Shown piece after piece: positions 36,502 through 44,785 of a stretch of DNA of 64,000 nucleotides (the first letter of the stretch is position 1; each line of letters starts with the position of its first letter). The position numbers and the translations under genes are program-made. The stretch is from CAYVOV01 sp964453525 (GTDB lineage Bacteria > Chloroflexota > Dehalococcoidia > Dehalococcoidales > UBA2162): the NCBI GenBank assembly GCA_964453525.1, contig CAYVOV010000007.1:86730-150729 (forward strand), in the 5' to 3' direction. Below the pieces are notes generated by a model. That model was not told the origin of the DNA. It searched no databases and was given only the letters and a program-made list of their open reading frames with translations.

Positions 36502-37005
36502 TTAATCGTAGCCTTCGTCTTTCCATCTTGTAGACCAGTCATGGGCTTCCCTTGCTTCCTTGGGCAGCAACTGCCTGAAGGACTTCTCGGTATGCACCGG
36601 CCCCTGGTTGACCTCGATAAATATCCACGGCCTTTTCGTATTGCGAGGTGTCCACGGAGCATGAATGAAGTTCGGCGGAATCCATATCACACAGGTTTCA
36701 GTAATCACGTGCCTCTCCATCTCTGCTCCCATGTACATTATCGCCTCGCCGCCGAGGTCTCTTGGATTTTCGGGGTCGGTTCCGATGTGAAAGAGAAGCT
36801 CGGCATCCCGGTGAACGTGCGGCGGATGTCCCGCGTACGGCCGGTCTTCAAAGAGACTTTCCTTCCCGGGCATTATCCAGTGCACCATATAGAACTGGCA
36901 CCCCTTGAAAACGCTGTCATCCATCCGCGCCAGCATCGGCCCCAGAGGATGCTGGAACTCCGAGTCATATTTGTAGAAGTACTTCCCGTATTTGGTTTCA
37001 GCCAT
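36502..37005 (-). CDS. Cupin-domain protein, copy B
   Basis: A 167-residue cupin with 'GHPPHVHRDAELLFHIG' as the metal site and 'WIPPNFIHAPW' later. It shares start ('MAETKYGKYF') and end ('STRWKDEGYD') with copy A, but many residues between differ, including those next to the metal site. Both copies may bind different ligands. The ferredoxin is 51 bp downstream. Confidence 0.88.
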   Translation of the reverse strand: MAETKYGKYFYKYDSEFQHPLGPMLARMDDSVFKGCQFYMVHWIMPGKESLFEDRPYAGHPPHVHRDAELLFHIGTDPENPRDLGGEAIMYMGAEMERHVITETCVIWIPPNFIHAPWTPRNTKRPWIFIEVNQGPVHTEKSFRQLLPKEAREAHDWSTRWKDEGYD

Positions 37006-37048
37006 CTTTATCTCCTTTCTTTACCTGTATTTAATGATGGTGTCACCA

Positions 37049-37077
37049 ATTAAAGCAAAATTTTACCCGTAATTCAA
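37049..37077 (-). promoter_or_regulatory. Predicted promoter of cupin/ferredoxin copy B
   Basis: On the minus strand: TTGAAT, 17 bases, TTTAAT, in the same position relative to the gene as in copy A. Confidence 0.6.
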
Positions 37078-37151
37078 CAGCGTGGAATAATGCTACCGTT
37101 TTTGCCATATTATTCTGCATGATATACAATCTAGGCTATAGGAGGCAGATA

Positions 37152-37862
37152 GTGACTACAAAGAAAGCCCTTCTCCTTGCCAGGATGGACCCTCCGGCAG
37201 AGAATGAAGCTGGCTGGAACCAGTGGTATAATGGGACGCATGTTGCCGCCCGTATCAAAATACCGGGATTCCTATCAGCACGCCGGTTTACCAAAATAGA
37301 TGGCTTACCGAAAGAGTACGCAACCACCGGGGAAGCTAAATACCTGGCTCTCTATGACCTGACAAGTATAAAAGTGCTGCTGGGTAAAGATTACGGCGAA
37401 ATACGTGAGAAGGAGTTTGCCCTGCCTCCGGACAGCTACGAAAACCAGATATTCAAGCTGCCTAAATTCGCCCGCGCCATCTACCAGCAAATCTACCCCG
37501 AAGATGGAGACTATGAAATACCGCTGGTGAATTATGCCTTTCTGGTGGGACACGAGGTGCCCCGAAACCGACACCAAGAGTTCAATATCTGGTATAATAC
37601 CGAACACATCCCGGCGCTGCTGTCTGTCCCCGGTTTTGTCTCCGTCCGCCGTTTTATCCTTAACCGGCGTGAAATACCACCGATTACCGACAAGGGCGGC
37701 TCAGCCTCCAGATACCTCACCATCTGGGATATTGAGAACGAGGAGGCACTGGTGCGTGATGAATTTGTTAAAGCATCGAAGTCGCCCTGGACCGACTGGA
37801 TAAGAAGCTGGTACACGCGGAAGCTCTGTACCCTCTATGAGCAAATCTATCCAGAAATCTAA
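37152..37862 (+). CDS. Internally duplicated EthD/DUF4286-like barrel protein
   Basis: The GTG at 37152 follows TAGGAGGCAGATA and is preferred over an ATG 33 bases upstream. The 236-residue protein contains two similar halves: 'WNQWYNGTHVAARIKIPGF' and 'FNIWYNTEHIPALLSVPGF', each ending 'ARRF' or 'VRRF'. This is the dimeric alpha-beta barrel pattern, here as a tandem pair in one chain. Such domains act in small-molecule oxidation or binding. Its function is unknown; it is divergent from the cupin genes and may belong with them. Confidence 0.8.
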   Translation: MTTKKALLLARMDPPAENEAGWNQWYNGTHVAARIKIPGFLSARRFTKIDGLPKEYATTGEAKYLALYDLTSIKVLLGKDYGEIREKEFALPPDSYENQIFKLPKFARAIYQQIYPEDGDYEIPLVNYAFLVGHEVPRNRHQEFNIWYNTEHIPALLSVPGFVSVRRFILNRREIPPITDKGGSASRYLTIWDIENEEALVRDEFVKASKSPWTDWIRSWYTRKLCTLYEQIYPEI

Positions 37863-37895
37863 TATCTGTTCGGGATTAAGTGAACACAACAAGGT

Positions 37896-37921
37896 AAAGC
37901 CCGACTATAAAGTCGGGCTTT
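37896..37921 (+). terminator. Rho-independent terminator
   Basis: AAAGCCCGACT and AGTCGGGCTTT (11 bp) with a 4-base loop and TTA tail, 34 bases after the barrel gene. Confidence 0.88.
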
Positions 37922-37976
37922 TAGCGTTTGACCTGTCATACAGGCGGACACCGGTTCAATTTTCAAAGCTACCGGA

Positions 37977-38180
37977 CTAGGGGAAACAGCCAAGCTGGCA
38001 TTTGGCTATCTTAATATTCAGTTTGTTTGCCATGTCCCCGACAGTTCTTCTACCAACTCCCTGGTTCTCGCTTATCTTGAATGCCACGGCACAGGGAAGC
38101 CTGCCGTCGACAAGAGACCCCCTTATCTCCTCCTCCAGAGCTTTTTCTTTCTCGGCACTCAGTGTTGACTCGTCAGCCAT
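37977..38180 (-). CDS. Small helix-turn-helix-like protein ending in Cys-x3-Cys
   Basis: A 67-residue protein with 'RLPCAVAFKISENQGV' and 'RRTVGDMANKLNIKIAKCQL', which reads like a helix-turn-helix, and a C-terminal 'CQLGC'. ATG follows GAGGAGGGGAG. I do not recognise the family with certainty; the Cys pair may bind a metal. It is alone on its strand. Confidence 0.7.
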   Translation of the reverse strand: MADESTLSAEKEKALEEEIRGSLVDGRLPCAVAFKISENQGVGRRTVGDMANKLNIKIAKCQLGCFP

Positions 38181-38266
38181 TCTCCCCTCCTCTTAATTCG
38201 TTTTTACTTTAAATAAGTACTGTGCTCTATAGTCATAATATTATACAGAAACGGACAGTGCAAACC

Positions 38267-38588
38267 GTTTCTGTTTGGTTTTATTTGAATGAAACGCTTT
38301 TTCTTTTTACTCTATCTATTCCCACCCGCCGCCCTTGAGGAAGCTAAAGAGGGGGTACCCCCTCTTTAGAAATCTCCCCCTTGGTCTCCCTCTCAAACAG
38401 TTTCCTGCTTTATAATGCGGTTTTTAGCCCGTTTGAGAGGGGGAGAGATTATTGAGAGGGGGCTCCGCCCCCTCTCTCTTTTACACCACTCTCCAGCCAG
38501 GAGAACATTTCTTCTATTTACAGTGGTTCCGGCTGGAGAGGGGTCAGGGGGTGAGATAAAAAATACCAACCAAATGCAAACAGAACCT
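38267..38588. mobile_element. MITE-like element, copy 2
   Basis: About 322 bp with imperfect inverted ends (GTTTCTGTTTGGTTTTA and reverse-complement AGGTTCTGTTTGCATTTGG). It shares the internal CTCTCCAGCCAGGAGAAC... palindrome with copy 1 and the GAGGAAGCTAAAGAGGGGG segment with copy 3. No coding potential. It fills most of the 500-bp gap upstream of the alpha/beta hydrolase gene. Confidence 0.72.
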
Positions 38589-38683
38589 GTAAACCCGAAC
38601 ATTGACAAATCTCTCCAGGGAGGCTTACACTCTAATTTCAGTGACCGGATGAGTCCTTTATAGCTTAACCGAGGAGGAAGACA

Positions 38684-39511
38684 ATGCCCACAGTGAAGGT
38701 TGGCGATATCAATATGTACTATGAAGTCCACGGGGAAGGCGAACCACTTGTCCTGATAATGGGACTCGGCGGGGATATAACAAGGTGGTGGAGAATACTT
38801 CCGGTGCTGGCGAAAGAATTCCGGGTAATTGCTTTTGATAACAGGGGAGTCGGCAGGACTGATAAACCGGATATACCCTACACAATGGCAATGATGGCCG
38901 ACGATATTGCCGGACTGATGGATGTCATCGGCATTGATGCCGCCCATATTTTCGGAATTTCGCTGGGCGGTATGATAGCCCAGAACCTCGCTCTGCGACA
39001 TCCTCAAAGAATCATCAGCCTCATACTGGGGTGTACCCGGTGCGGAGGCAGTCACAGTATTACCGATGAGTCAGGAGGAGAAAGCGCCCTTAATCCCGAG
39101 CTTATCGAGTTATTAACGCCTGAGGAGAGGGCACGGCAGATGCTGCCCTTCCTCTGGAGCCAGGAATTCATCGATAACAACCCCGAAATTGTTGAACAGC
39201 AGATTGCCCTGAGCCGGGACAATCCAATCGACCTGACCGGCTACACAAGGCAGCTTGAGGCGGCAAATACTCATAATACCTATGACCGCCTGCCAGAAAT
39301 TAAGTTACCCACGCTTGTCATCGCCGGAGATGCCGACCGCTTAATTCCCCACCAGAACTCGCCGCTTATCGCCTCGAGAATCCCCGGAGCGGAGCTTGTT
39401 ATACTCGAAGGAATGGGGCACGGTTTCTATACCGAGGCAGTGAATGAGACCAGCAGCGTGATAATGGATTTCATGAAACGCCATAGCCCCTCTGCCAATC
39501 CAGAGAAGTAA
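38684..39511 (+). CDS. Alpha/beta hydrolase
   Basis: A 275-residue soluble hydrolase. The nucleophile is Ser in 'GISLGGMIAQ', the acid Asp in 'IAGDADRLIP' and the base His in 'GMGHGFYTE', the usual triad order. The oxyanion region is 'IMGLGGDITRWW'. ATG follows GAGGAGG. It acts on an ester, amide or C-C bond; no further detail from sequence. It sits between two inverted MITE-like copies. Confidence 0.92.
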   Translation: MPTVKVGDINMYYEVHGEGEPLVLIMGLGGDITRWWRILPVLAKEFRVIAFDNRGVGRTDKPDIPYTMAMMADDIAGLMDVIGIDAAHIFGISLGGMIAQNLALRHPQRIISLILGCTRCGGSHSITDESGGESALNPELIELLTPEERARQMLPFLWSQEFIDNNPEIVEQQIALSRDNPIDLTGYTRQLEAANTHNTYDRLPEIKLPTLVIAGDADRLIPHQNSPLIASRIPGAELVILEGMGHGFYTEAVNETSSVIMDFMKRHSPSANPEK

Positions 39512-39516
39512 ATATG

Positions 39517-39786
39517 TTACTGGCTGCGTAATTTCAACAATTCGAGAAGCCTGGCAAATTTGACCAGCTCCGGCGAAAGCTGTCCCCAGTCATCGGCTCC
39601 ACCGTACTCTTCAGCTTCTTCGATAAGCTCTTTAAAACGCTTTTGTTCTTCCTTATCTGTCGTTTCCTTAGCCCTGTGTTTTAACCAGTTCAGCACTTCA
39701 ATTTCGCCGTGATAGGGGAGATTGCCGTCATATTCCGAAGCAATTCTAAGCAGCCAGAGCGCTTCTTTTTGTATCTCCTCCGCCAT
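39517..39786 (-). CDS. Hypothetical helical protein, about 89 residues
   Basis: Start at the ATG 39786 after GAGAGGGT; a longer frame lacks a good site. All-helical, charged sequence ('LKHRAKETTDKEEQKRFKEL') without cysteines or membrane parts. Family unknown. Convergent with the hydrolase gene with 5 bases between stops, and 47 bp downstream of the VOC gene. Confidence 0.65.
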   Translation of the reverse strand: MAEEIQKEALWLLRIASEYDGNLPYHGEIEVLNWLKHRAKETTDKEEQKRFKELIEEAEEYGGADDWGQLSPELVKFARLLELLKLRSQ

Positions 39787-39833
39787 TTTACCCTCTCCCG
39801 GATAATAGACACTGCCCCACAAGGCAGGCCGGA

Positions 39834-40202
39834 CTAGAGACTGCCCTGCTGTAATTCAATTATGACATTTTCCGGAGCAGAAAGGAAGGATATTTTAAAC
39901 CCGGGGCGTACCTCGGTTATTTCCTGGCTGAAATTTACTCCGGCGGCTTTCAGTCCTTCTACGGCTGTCTCAAGGTCATCCGTCCTGATACCGAAATGAG
40001 CCAGTCCGTTCTGCACCGTGTCCTCAATTGAAGACCCGATTAAAATTGTCGTCCCGTTCAGGTCGAGGCTAACGGTTACACGACCACCACCCATTTCACG
40101 TACCGCTACCTGTTCGGCATTGAACATTTTCTTATAAAATTCGGCCGTTTTAAGGGGGTCCGTACTCATCAGGTGGATATGGTCTAACCAGTAGTTTGGC
40201 AT
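39834..40202 (-). CDS. VOC-superfamily (glyoxalase-like) protein
   Basis: A 122-residue single-domain protein with paired beta-alpha-beta modules: 'LDHIHLMSTDPLKTAEFYKK' at the start and 'LAHFGIRTDDLETAVEGLKA' in the second half. His4-type and Glu ('NVIIELQQG') residues are at the usual metal positions of methylmalonyl-CoA epimerase/glyoxalase relatives. ATG follows AAGGAGGTG. Substrate unknown. Confidence 0.87.
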   Translation of the reverse strand: MPNYWLDHIHLMSTDPLKTAEFYKKMFNAEQVAVREMGGGRVTVSLDLNGTTILIGSSIEDTVQNGLAHFGIRTDDLETAVEGLKAAGVNFSQEITEVRPGFKISFLSAPENVIIELQQGSL

Positions 40203-40294
40203 TCTCTGGCACCTCCTTGGTTACCTGTAAGTTATTAATGAACCATATTATGACTGGCACGGGGAATATGTCAACAGATGAGCGCCCGAATAAA

Positions 40295-40624
40295 AGGTTC
40301 TATTGCATTTGGCTGGCAATCTTTACCTCACCCCTGTCCCCTCTCCAGCCAGAACCATTGTAAATGAAAGAAATGCTCTCCTGGCTGGAGAGGGGCGTAA
40401 AAAAGAGAGGGGGCGGAGCCCCCTCTCAGCAATCTCTCCCCTTCAGGGTGAACCCCTCTCCAGCTGGCGAATATTCTCATTATCAATCGAGGAGGTGTTT
40501 GAGGGGGACTAAGGGGGAGATTTCTAAAGAGGGGGGAATCCCCCTCTTTAGCTTCCTCAAGGGCGGCGGGTGGGAATAGATATAATAAAAAGGGAGAGTG
40601 CTTCATTTAACCAAAACCGAACAG
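40295..40624. mobile_element. MITE-like element, copy 3 (inverted)
   Basis: A 330-bp element in opposite orientation to copy 2. Ends are GGTTCTATTGCATTTGGCTGG and the complement of CTGTTCGGTTTTGG. Both this copy and copy 2 carry the same GAGGAAGCTAAAGAGGGG segment next to the right-hand end, so they are closer to each other than to copy 1. No gene inside. Confidence 0.72.
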
Positions 40625-40701
40625 CCCAGAATAAGATGAACCTTGACAAAATCCTGGCGGGAAATTAGATTGAGATATACTGCCAGAGGAGACAAGCCTT
40701 C

Positions 40702-41457
40702 ATGTCTGTTCCCTTAAAACCGTTAAGCTGGTATAAGAAATTAGCGTCCAGAAAAGGGCGGCTTAAAGCCGGCGCCTTTTTAATCGAAGGGGATAGAGCC
40801 ATCAGGCAGGTGATGAGCTATCATCCTGAAGTCATAATCGAGATTCTCACCATCGAAGAACCTCCTCAAGAATACCGTAATTATCCCGTCAGACCGGTTA
40901 CAGAAAGCCAGTTCCGCTCAATAAGTCAGACAAAAACGCCGCAGGGATTAATGGCAGTTGTGCGTCTGCCGCTGGAAACATATTCCAGTGATTTACCCTC
41001 TGGCTCCAGCAGAAAAATCCTGCTGCTTGAAGATATCCAGGATCCCGGGAATGTAGGAACCCTTATACGCACCGCTGCTGCCTTCGATTATTCCGGAGTT
41101 ATCCTGACCGAAAACTGCGCCGACCCGCTATCCCCGAAATGCGTCCAGGCAACGGCAGGAACGGTCCTGTCACTGTGGCTGAGGAGGACCGGCCGCTATC
41201 TTGAGCTTGCCGCAGCCCTGAAAAAGAAAGGACACGTCCTGATAGCCGCCGACCTGAACAGCAACGCGGAGCCGGAGGTCCTGTGTAAACAGGACAAACT
41301 ACTCCTTGCGCTGGGGAACGAAGCTGCCGGTCTTTCGGAACCGCTCCTTGAGATAGCCGACCACCGTCTGAGAATCCCCACCATCACGGAAAAAGCCGAA
41401 TCGCTAAACGTCGCCGCCTGCGGCGCAATCTGCATGTACTTAAGCTTACAGGTCTGA
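40702..41457 (+). CDS. TrmH/SpoU-family RNA 2'-O-methyltransferase
   Basis: A 251-residue SPOUT enzyme. The N-terminal substrate-binding domain has 'RKGRLKAGAFLIEGDRAI'. The SPOUT knot motifs are 'LLLEDIQDPGNVGTLIRTA' (motif 1), 'LALGNEAAGLSEPLLE' (motif 2) and 'RIPTITEKAESLNVA' (motif 3). It methylates a ribose in tRNA or rRNA; the exact nucleotide is not clear. A terminator lies 96 bases downstream. Confidence 0.93.
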   Translation: MSVPLKPLSWYKKLASRKGRLKAGAFLIEGDRAIRQVMSYHPEVIIEILTIEEPPQEYRNYPVRPVTESQFRSISQTKTPQGLMAVVRLPLETYSSDLPSGSSRKILLLEDIQDPGNVGTLIRTAAAFDYSGVILTENCADPLSPKCVQATAGTVLSLWLRRTGRYLELAAALKKKGHVLIAADLNSNAEPEVLCKQDKLLLALGNEAAGLSEPLLEIADHRLRIPTITEKAESLNVAACGAICMYLSLQV

Positions 41458-41552
41458 AGTGAAATCTAATTTTATATTGAAGACCGAAAATCAGGAGAAT
41501 TTTCACCGTACCCTTCGGCTGTGATATTGTTAGACAACACTTATATTTAATG

Positions 41553-41581
41553 GCACTGGAGTTCTCTCGCTCCAGTCTTTT
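41553..41581 (+). terminator. Rho-independent terminator of the RNA methylase gene
   Basis: ACTGGAG and CTCCAGT with an 8-base loop, followed by CTTTTCG. Confidence 0.7.
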
Positions 41582-41607
41582 CGTCGGTATTCTGATTCCT
41601 GAAAGGC

Positions 41608-41998
41608 TTGATGAGAGTAACCGGGGCAACATTTGATGCCCTTGGGCGAGGGCTCAGTTTCATAAAGAGACAGCCGCGCGACTGGAAAGTATCAGCAGTG
41701 CGTACCTCCACTCATCGGTTCATTTACAAGATGGTCCTGCCTTACCTGTCTGTCTATACAAGGGAACTCGGCGCCACCGGCACTCAGCTTGACCTGGGTC
41801 AACACATGGGTATATGGACGGGTGCTTTTACGGTTTTTCAGGATGCTTCTCGCCAGCGGCACAGCTTACCTTGCGGGAGCAATCTGGGATAACATCGGGC
41901 CACAATATGTCTTCCTGTCAGTAATAGCAACCGACCTCCTTGTCAGAGTGCCCTTGCTGGTTGGCATGCCGGAGACTCTTAAAACACGGGGAAATTAA
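41608..41998 (+). pseudogene. Remnant of an MFS transporter
   Basis: Two overlapping frames encode only the ends of a major-facilitator protein. The first, from 41611, gives the N-terminal helix region ('LPYLSVYTRELGATGTQ'); the second, from 41789 in another frame, gives the C-terminal helices ('SGTAYLAGAIWDNIGPQY', 'VFLSVIATDLLVRVPLLVG') and a typical end. The middle ten helices are gone, and a frameshift separates the ends near 41800-41840. It is not functional. Confidence 0.8.
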
Positions 41999-42093
41999 AA
42001 TAAAAGTCTTTTACACTCGATCGAAGTTGCATTATCAGACGAGTTTATAATATATTTTATACTTAAGCCTTAATATTAATGAAGGAGAACTGA

Positions 42094-42771
42094 ATGGAAC
42101 TTGTTGAAGCTATTAGCAAGAGAAAAACAACACGTGGTTTCAAGCCTGACCCCGTACCACGGGAAATCCTGCAGGAAATAATGGAAAAGGCACAGCGGGC
42201 GCCCTCATGGGGAAATACTCAGCCGTGGGAGATTGTTATCGCCGGCGGCAAAGTCCTTGATGAGATTAAGCAGGCTTATCTCGAAAGGGCGGCGGAAAGC
42301 CCTACCCCTGATTTATCCTTCCCGCAGAAATTCCCGGAATTTATTCGCGAGCGGCTGCCTTATGCGCGGCGGCAGCAGCAACCGGATAACCGCGACCCCA
42401 AAGAAGTACTGAAAGAGCGCCAGACGCAGAGCTCGAAGCTGTACGGAGCTCCCTGCGTTATCTATATACTCACCGACCGCGAAATGTACGAGCAGGACGG
42501 CGAACACCACGACGTTTACACCGTCTTCGACTGCGCTCTGCTCGCCGAGAATATAATGCTACTGGCTGTCGATAAGGAGCTGGGGACAGCTGCTGCGGCG
42601 GCATCAATACGGTGTCCGGAGGTGCTCAGGGAAAAACTTGAAATACCGGAATCAAAGGTAATAGTCCTGGGAATACTAATCGGCTACCCGGACACCGAGC
42701 ACCCTCAATACGGAGTCTATTCATCAAGAGTACCACTCGATGAAGTAATGAAGTGGTATGGCTTTGATTAG
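42094..42771 (+). CDS. Nitroreductase-family flavoprotein
   Basis: A 225-residue FMN-binding protein with 'AISKRKTTRGFKPDPV' and 'QRAPSWGNTQPWEIVI', the usual N-terminal FMN site, and 'LGILIGYPDTEHP' at the C-terminus. Proteins of this fold reduce nitro compounds, quinones or flavins, or have other roles such as dehalogenation. ATG follows AAGGAGAACTG. Nothing in the neighbourhood points to a substrate. Confidence 0.92.
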   Translation: MELVEAISKRKTTRGFKPDPVPREILQEIMEKAQRAPSWGNTQPWEIVIAGGKVLDEIKQAYLERAAESPTPDLSFPQKFPEFIRERLPYARRQQQPDNRDPKEVLKERQTQSSKLYGAPCVIYILTDREMYEQDGEHHDVYTVFDCALLAENIMLLAVDKELGTAAAAASIRCPEVLREKLEIPESKVIVLGILIGYPDTEHPQYGVYSSRVPLDEVMKWYGFD

Positions 42772-42925
42772 GCATCATTTTAAGTGAATCATAGCCAGGT
42801 TCTTTAACATTAGGTTAACTAAATTCCCGAAATATGATGGCGAAGTAACCCAAAGCAATTGAATTGTTTATATGGACTGCTTCACCACGATTTCATCGGG
42901 GCTCGCAATGTCATTGAAGGGTCAG

Positions 42926-43684
42926 CTAGTGCAGTATTACTCCGCCGTCCACCACCAGTGACTGGCCGGTTATAAAGTCACTATCCGCAGATGCCAGGTA
43001 GATTGCCGTCCCCACCAGGTCTTCTGGATACTCAGCCCGCTTCAGTATCCGGTCGGATATTTCCCAGTCGCGGTCTCTATGTGCCGGGAAATCCGGGTCG
43101 GCACTCAGGGTGAAACCCGGACAGATAGCGTTTACATTAATGTTATATTCCCCCACTTCCCTCGCCAGCGCCCGCGTAAAAGTAATCACACCCCCCTTGC
43201 TTGCTGAGTAATGAGAGAAGGAGGCTGCACCGAGGAAGGCAAGGGATGAAGCAATATTTATTATCTTGCCACTCTGCTGCTTTATCATTGCCGACAGAAC
43301 AGCCCGGCAGCAGAGGAAAACGCCGGTAAGGTTAACCTTGATTACCTTTTCCCATTCCTCAGGTTCGAGCTCCCAGACCGGTGCCCTGTTGGCTGCCGGA
43401 CGCTGAAACATAGCGGCATTGTTTACCAGGATATCTATCCTGTTGAAACGCTCCAGTGTCTTCCTGACCATCTCCCCGGTATCTGCCACCTCGGACACGT
43501 CGGTCTCAACGGCTAATGCCTCATTTCCCTGTTCCATCAGCGTATTCACCAGAGTCTCCGCCGCCGGGAAATTGATATCAGCCACCACCACTTTAGCCCC
43601 TTCTCCGGCATAGCCCAGGGCATAGGCTTTTCCTATCCCCTCCGCACCACCGGTAATAATCGCCACTTTATCCTTCAATCTCAT
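42926..43684 (-). CDS. Short-chain dehydrogenase/reductase
   Basis: A 252-residue SDR with 'TGGAEGIG' for the dinucleotide, 'NNAAMFQ' and Ser/Tyr/Lys in 'NIASSLAFLG...YSASK'. The C-terminus 'GQSLVVDGGVILH' is normal. Basic residues around the nucleotide loop ('ADINFPAAE' with Asp) favour NAD over NADP. ATG follows AAGGAGATAAA. Substrate unknown. Confidence 0.93.
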   Translation of the reverse strand: MRLKDKVAIITGGAEGIGKAYALGYAGEGAKVVVADINFPAAETLVNTLMEQGNEALAVETDVSEVADTGEMVRKTLERFNRIDILVNNAAMFQRPAANRAPVWELEPEEWEKVIKVNLTGVFLCCRAVLSAMIKQQSGKIINIASSLAFLGAASFSHYSASKGGVITFTRALAREVGEYNINVNAICPGFTLSADPDFPAHRDRDWEISDRILKRAEYPEDLVGTAIYLASADSDFITGQSLVVDGGVILH

Positions 43685-43755
43685 TTTTATCTCCTTAAAC
43701 AGGCAATATCTTCAGTGACAAGATAGCAAAATTGTAAGCTAAGAAGTAAATCCGG

Positions 43756-44718
43756 CTAATTTTGCACGGTTATCACCACTTTTCCTCTAGCATGCCCTTT
43801 TTCTGCATACCGGTGGGCTTCGGCGATTTCGCTCAGATGATAAGTTCTGTCAATTACCGTTTTTACCTTCCCTGCCTCAATAGCATCCTTAAGAAAGACA
43901 AGGTCTTCCGGGGTGAAAGGTAGCAACGCAAAAACAGCTTTCTTATCTCCTATCATTGATGTCCATAGCATTTGCACGAGCAGCGGAACGGTGGCTACGG
44001 TGTTAAGATAGATACCTCCCGGATTTAGTGAATTTTTACACTGCGAATAAGTCCTTTTTCCAACCGCGTCGAAGATGATATCATAGCTCTGCCCGGTTTT
44101 TGTGAAATCCTCTTTCGTATAGTCGATTACTTTATCCGCTCCCAGTGACTGTACCATTTCCAGATTCACCGTGCTGCATACCCCGGTAACTTCCGCCCCG
44201 AAGTATTTGGCAAGCTGTACGGCGAAAGTACCCACACCACCGGAGGCTCCGTTGACAAGGACTGCCTGTCCTTCATGAATGTTACCCTTTTCCCTCAGGA
44301 ATTTTAACGCCGTAGTTCCCGCAAAAGTCACCCCGGCAGCTTCTTCGAAGGTCATATTTGAAGGCTTTATGCCAACTCTATCTTCGGGCATAGATACATA
44401 TTCGGCATGAGCACCGGAAGGTGGTCCTCCTCCGTAAACCTCGTCACTCGGCTTGAACCGTTTTACATCTTTGCCAACTGCTTCTATTTTTCCGGAAAAT
44501 TCGACTCCCAGTATGTGATAATTTGCCTTAGGTTTAAGCAAGCCCGTCATAAACCGGGCGATAATTGTCTTGCCATTCCGAAATCTGTAGTCCATCGGGG
44601 TTACGGTTGTAGCATGTACTTGTATGAGTACTTCATTGTCCTTCGGAGCAGGTTTTTCAACCTCTTTAAGCTCAAGAACATCCGGCGGTCCGTATTTCGT
44701 ATAGACGACAGCTTTCAT
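43756..44718 (-). CDS. Medium-chain dehydrogenase/reductase (quinone oxidoreductase type)
   Basis: A 320-residue MDR protein. The N-terminal catalytic domain has 'YTKYGPPDVLELKEVEKP' and the nucleotide loop is 'NGASGGVGTFAVQLAKYFG' at about residue 155. The Cys/His zinc ligands of alcohol dehydrogenases are absent, so it is of the zinc-free quinone/enoyl reductase type that uses NAD(P)H. Its C-terminus is standard ('HARGKVVITVQN'). It follows the CoA-dehydratase activase gene with 67 bp. Confidence 0.9.
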   Translation of the reverse strand: MKAVVYTKYGPPDVLELKEVEKPAPKDNEVLIQVHATTVTPMDYRFRNGKTIIARFMTGLLKPKANYHILGVEFSGKIEAVGKDVKRFKPSDEVYGGGPPSGAHAEYVSMPEDRVGIKPSNMTFEEAAGVTFAGTTALKFLREKGNIHEGQAVLVNGASGGVGTFAVQLAKYFGAEVTGVCSTVNLEMVQSLGADKVIDYTKEDFTKTGQSYDIIFDAVGKRTYSQCKNSLNPGGIYLNTVATVPLLVQMLWTSMIGDKKAVFALLPFTPEDLVFLKDAIEAGKVKTVIDRTYHLSEIAEAHRYAEKGHARGKVVITVQN

Positions 44719-44785
44719 ACGATTTCCCGTCTGAATAAATAGACGGCTTCTAATAGATATAATCCGGATTATCTATAATAACCCT

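Noticed and set aside
38415..38663. Short frames in the MITE-like copies
   Set aside because: They are low-complexity translations of the palindromes and differ between copies.
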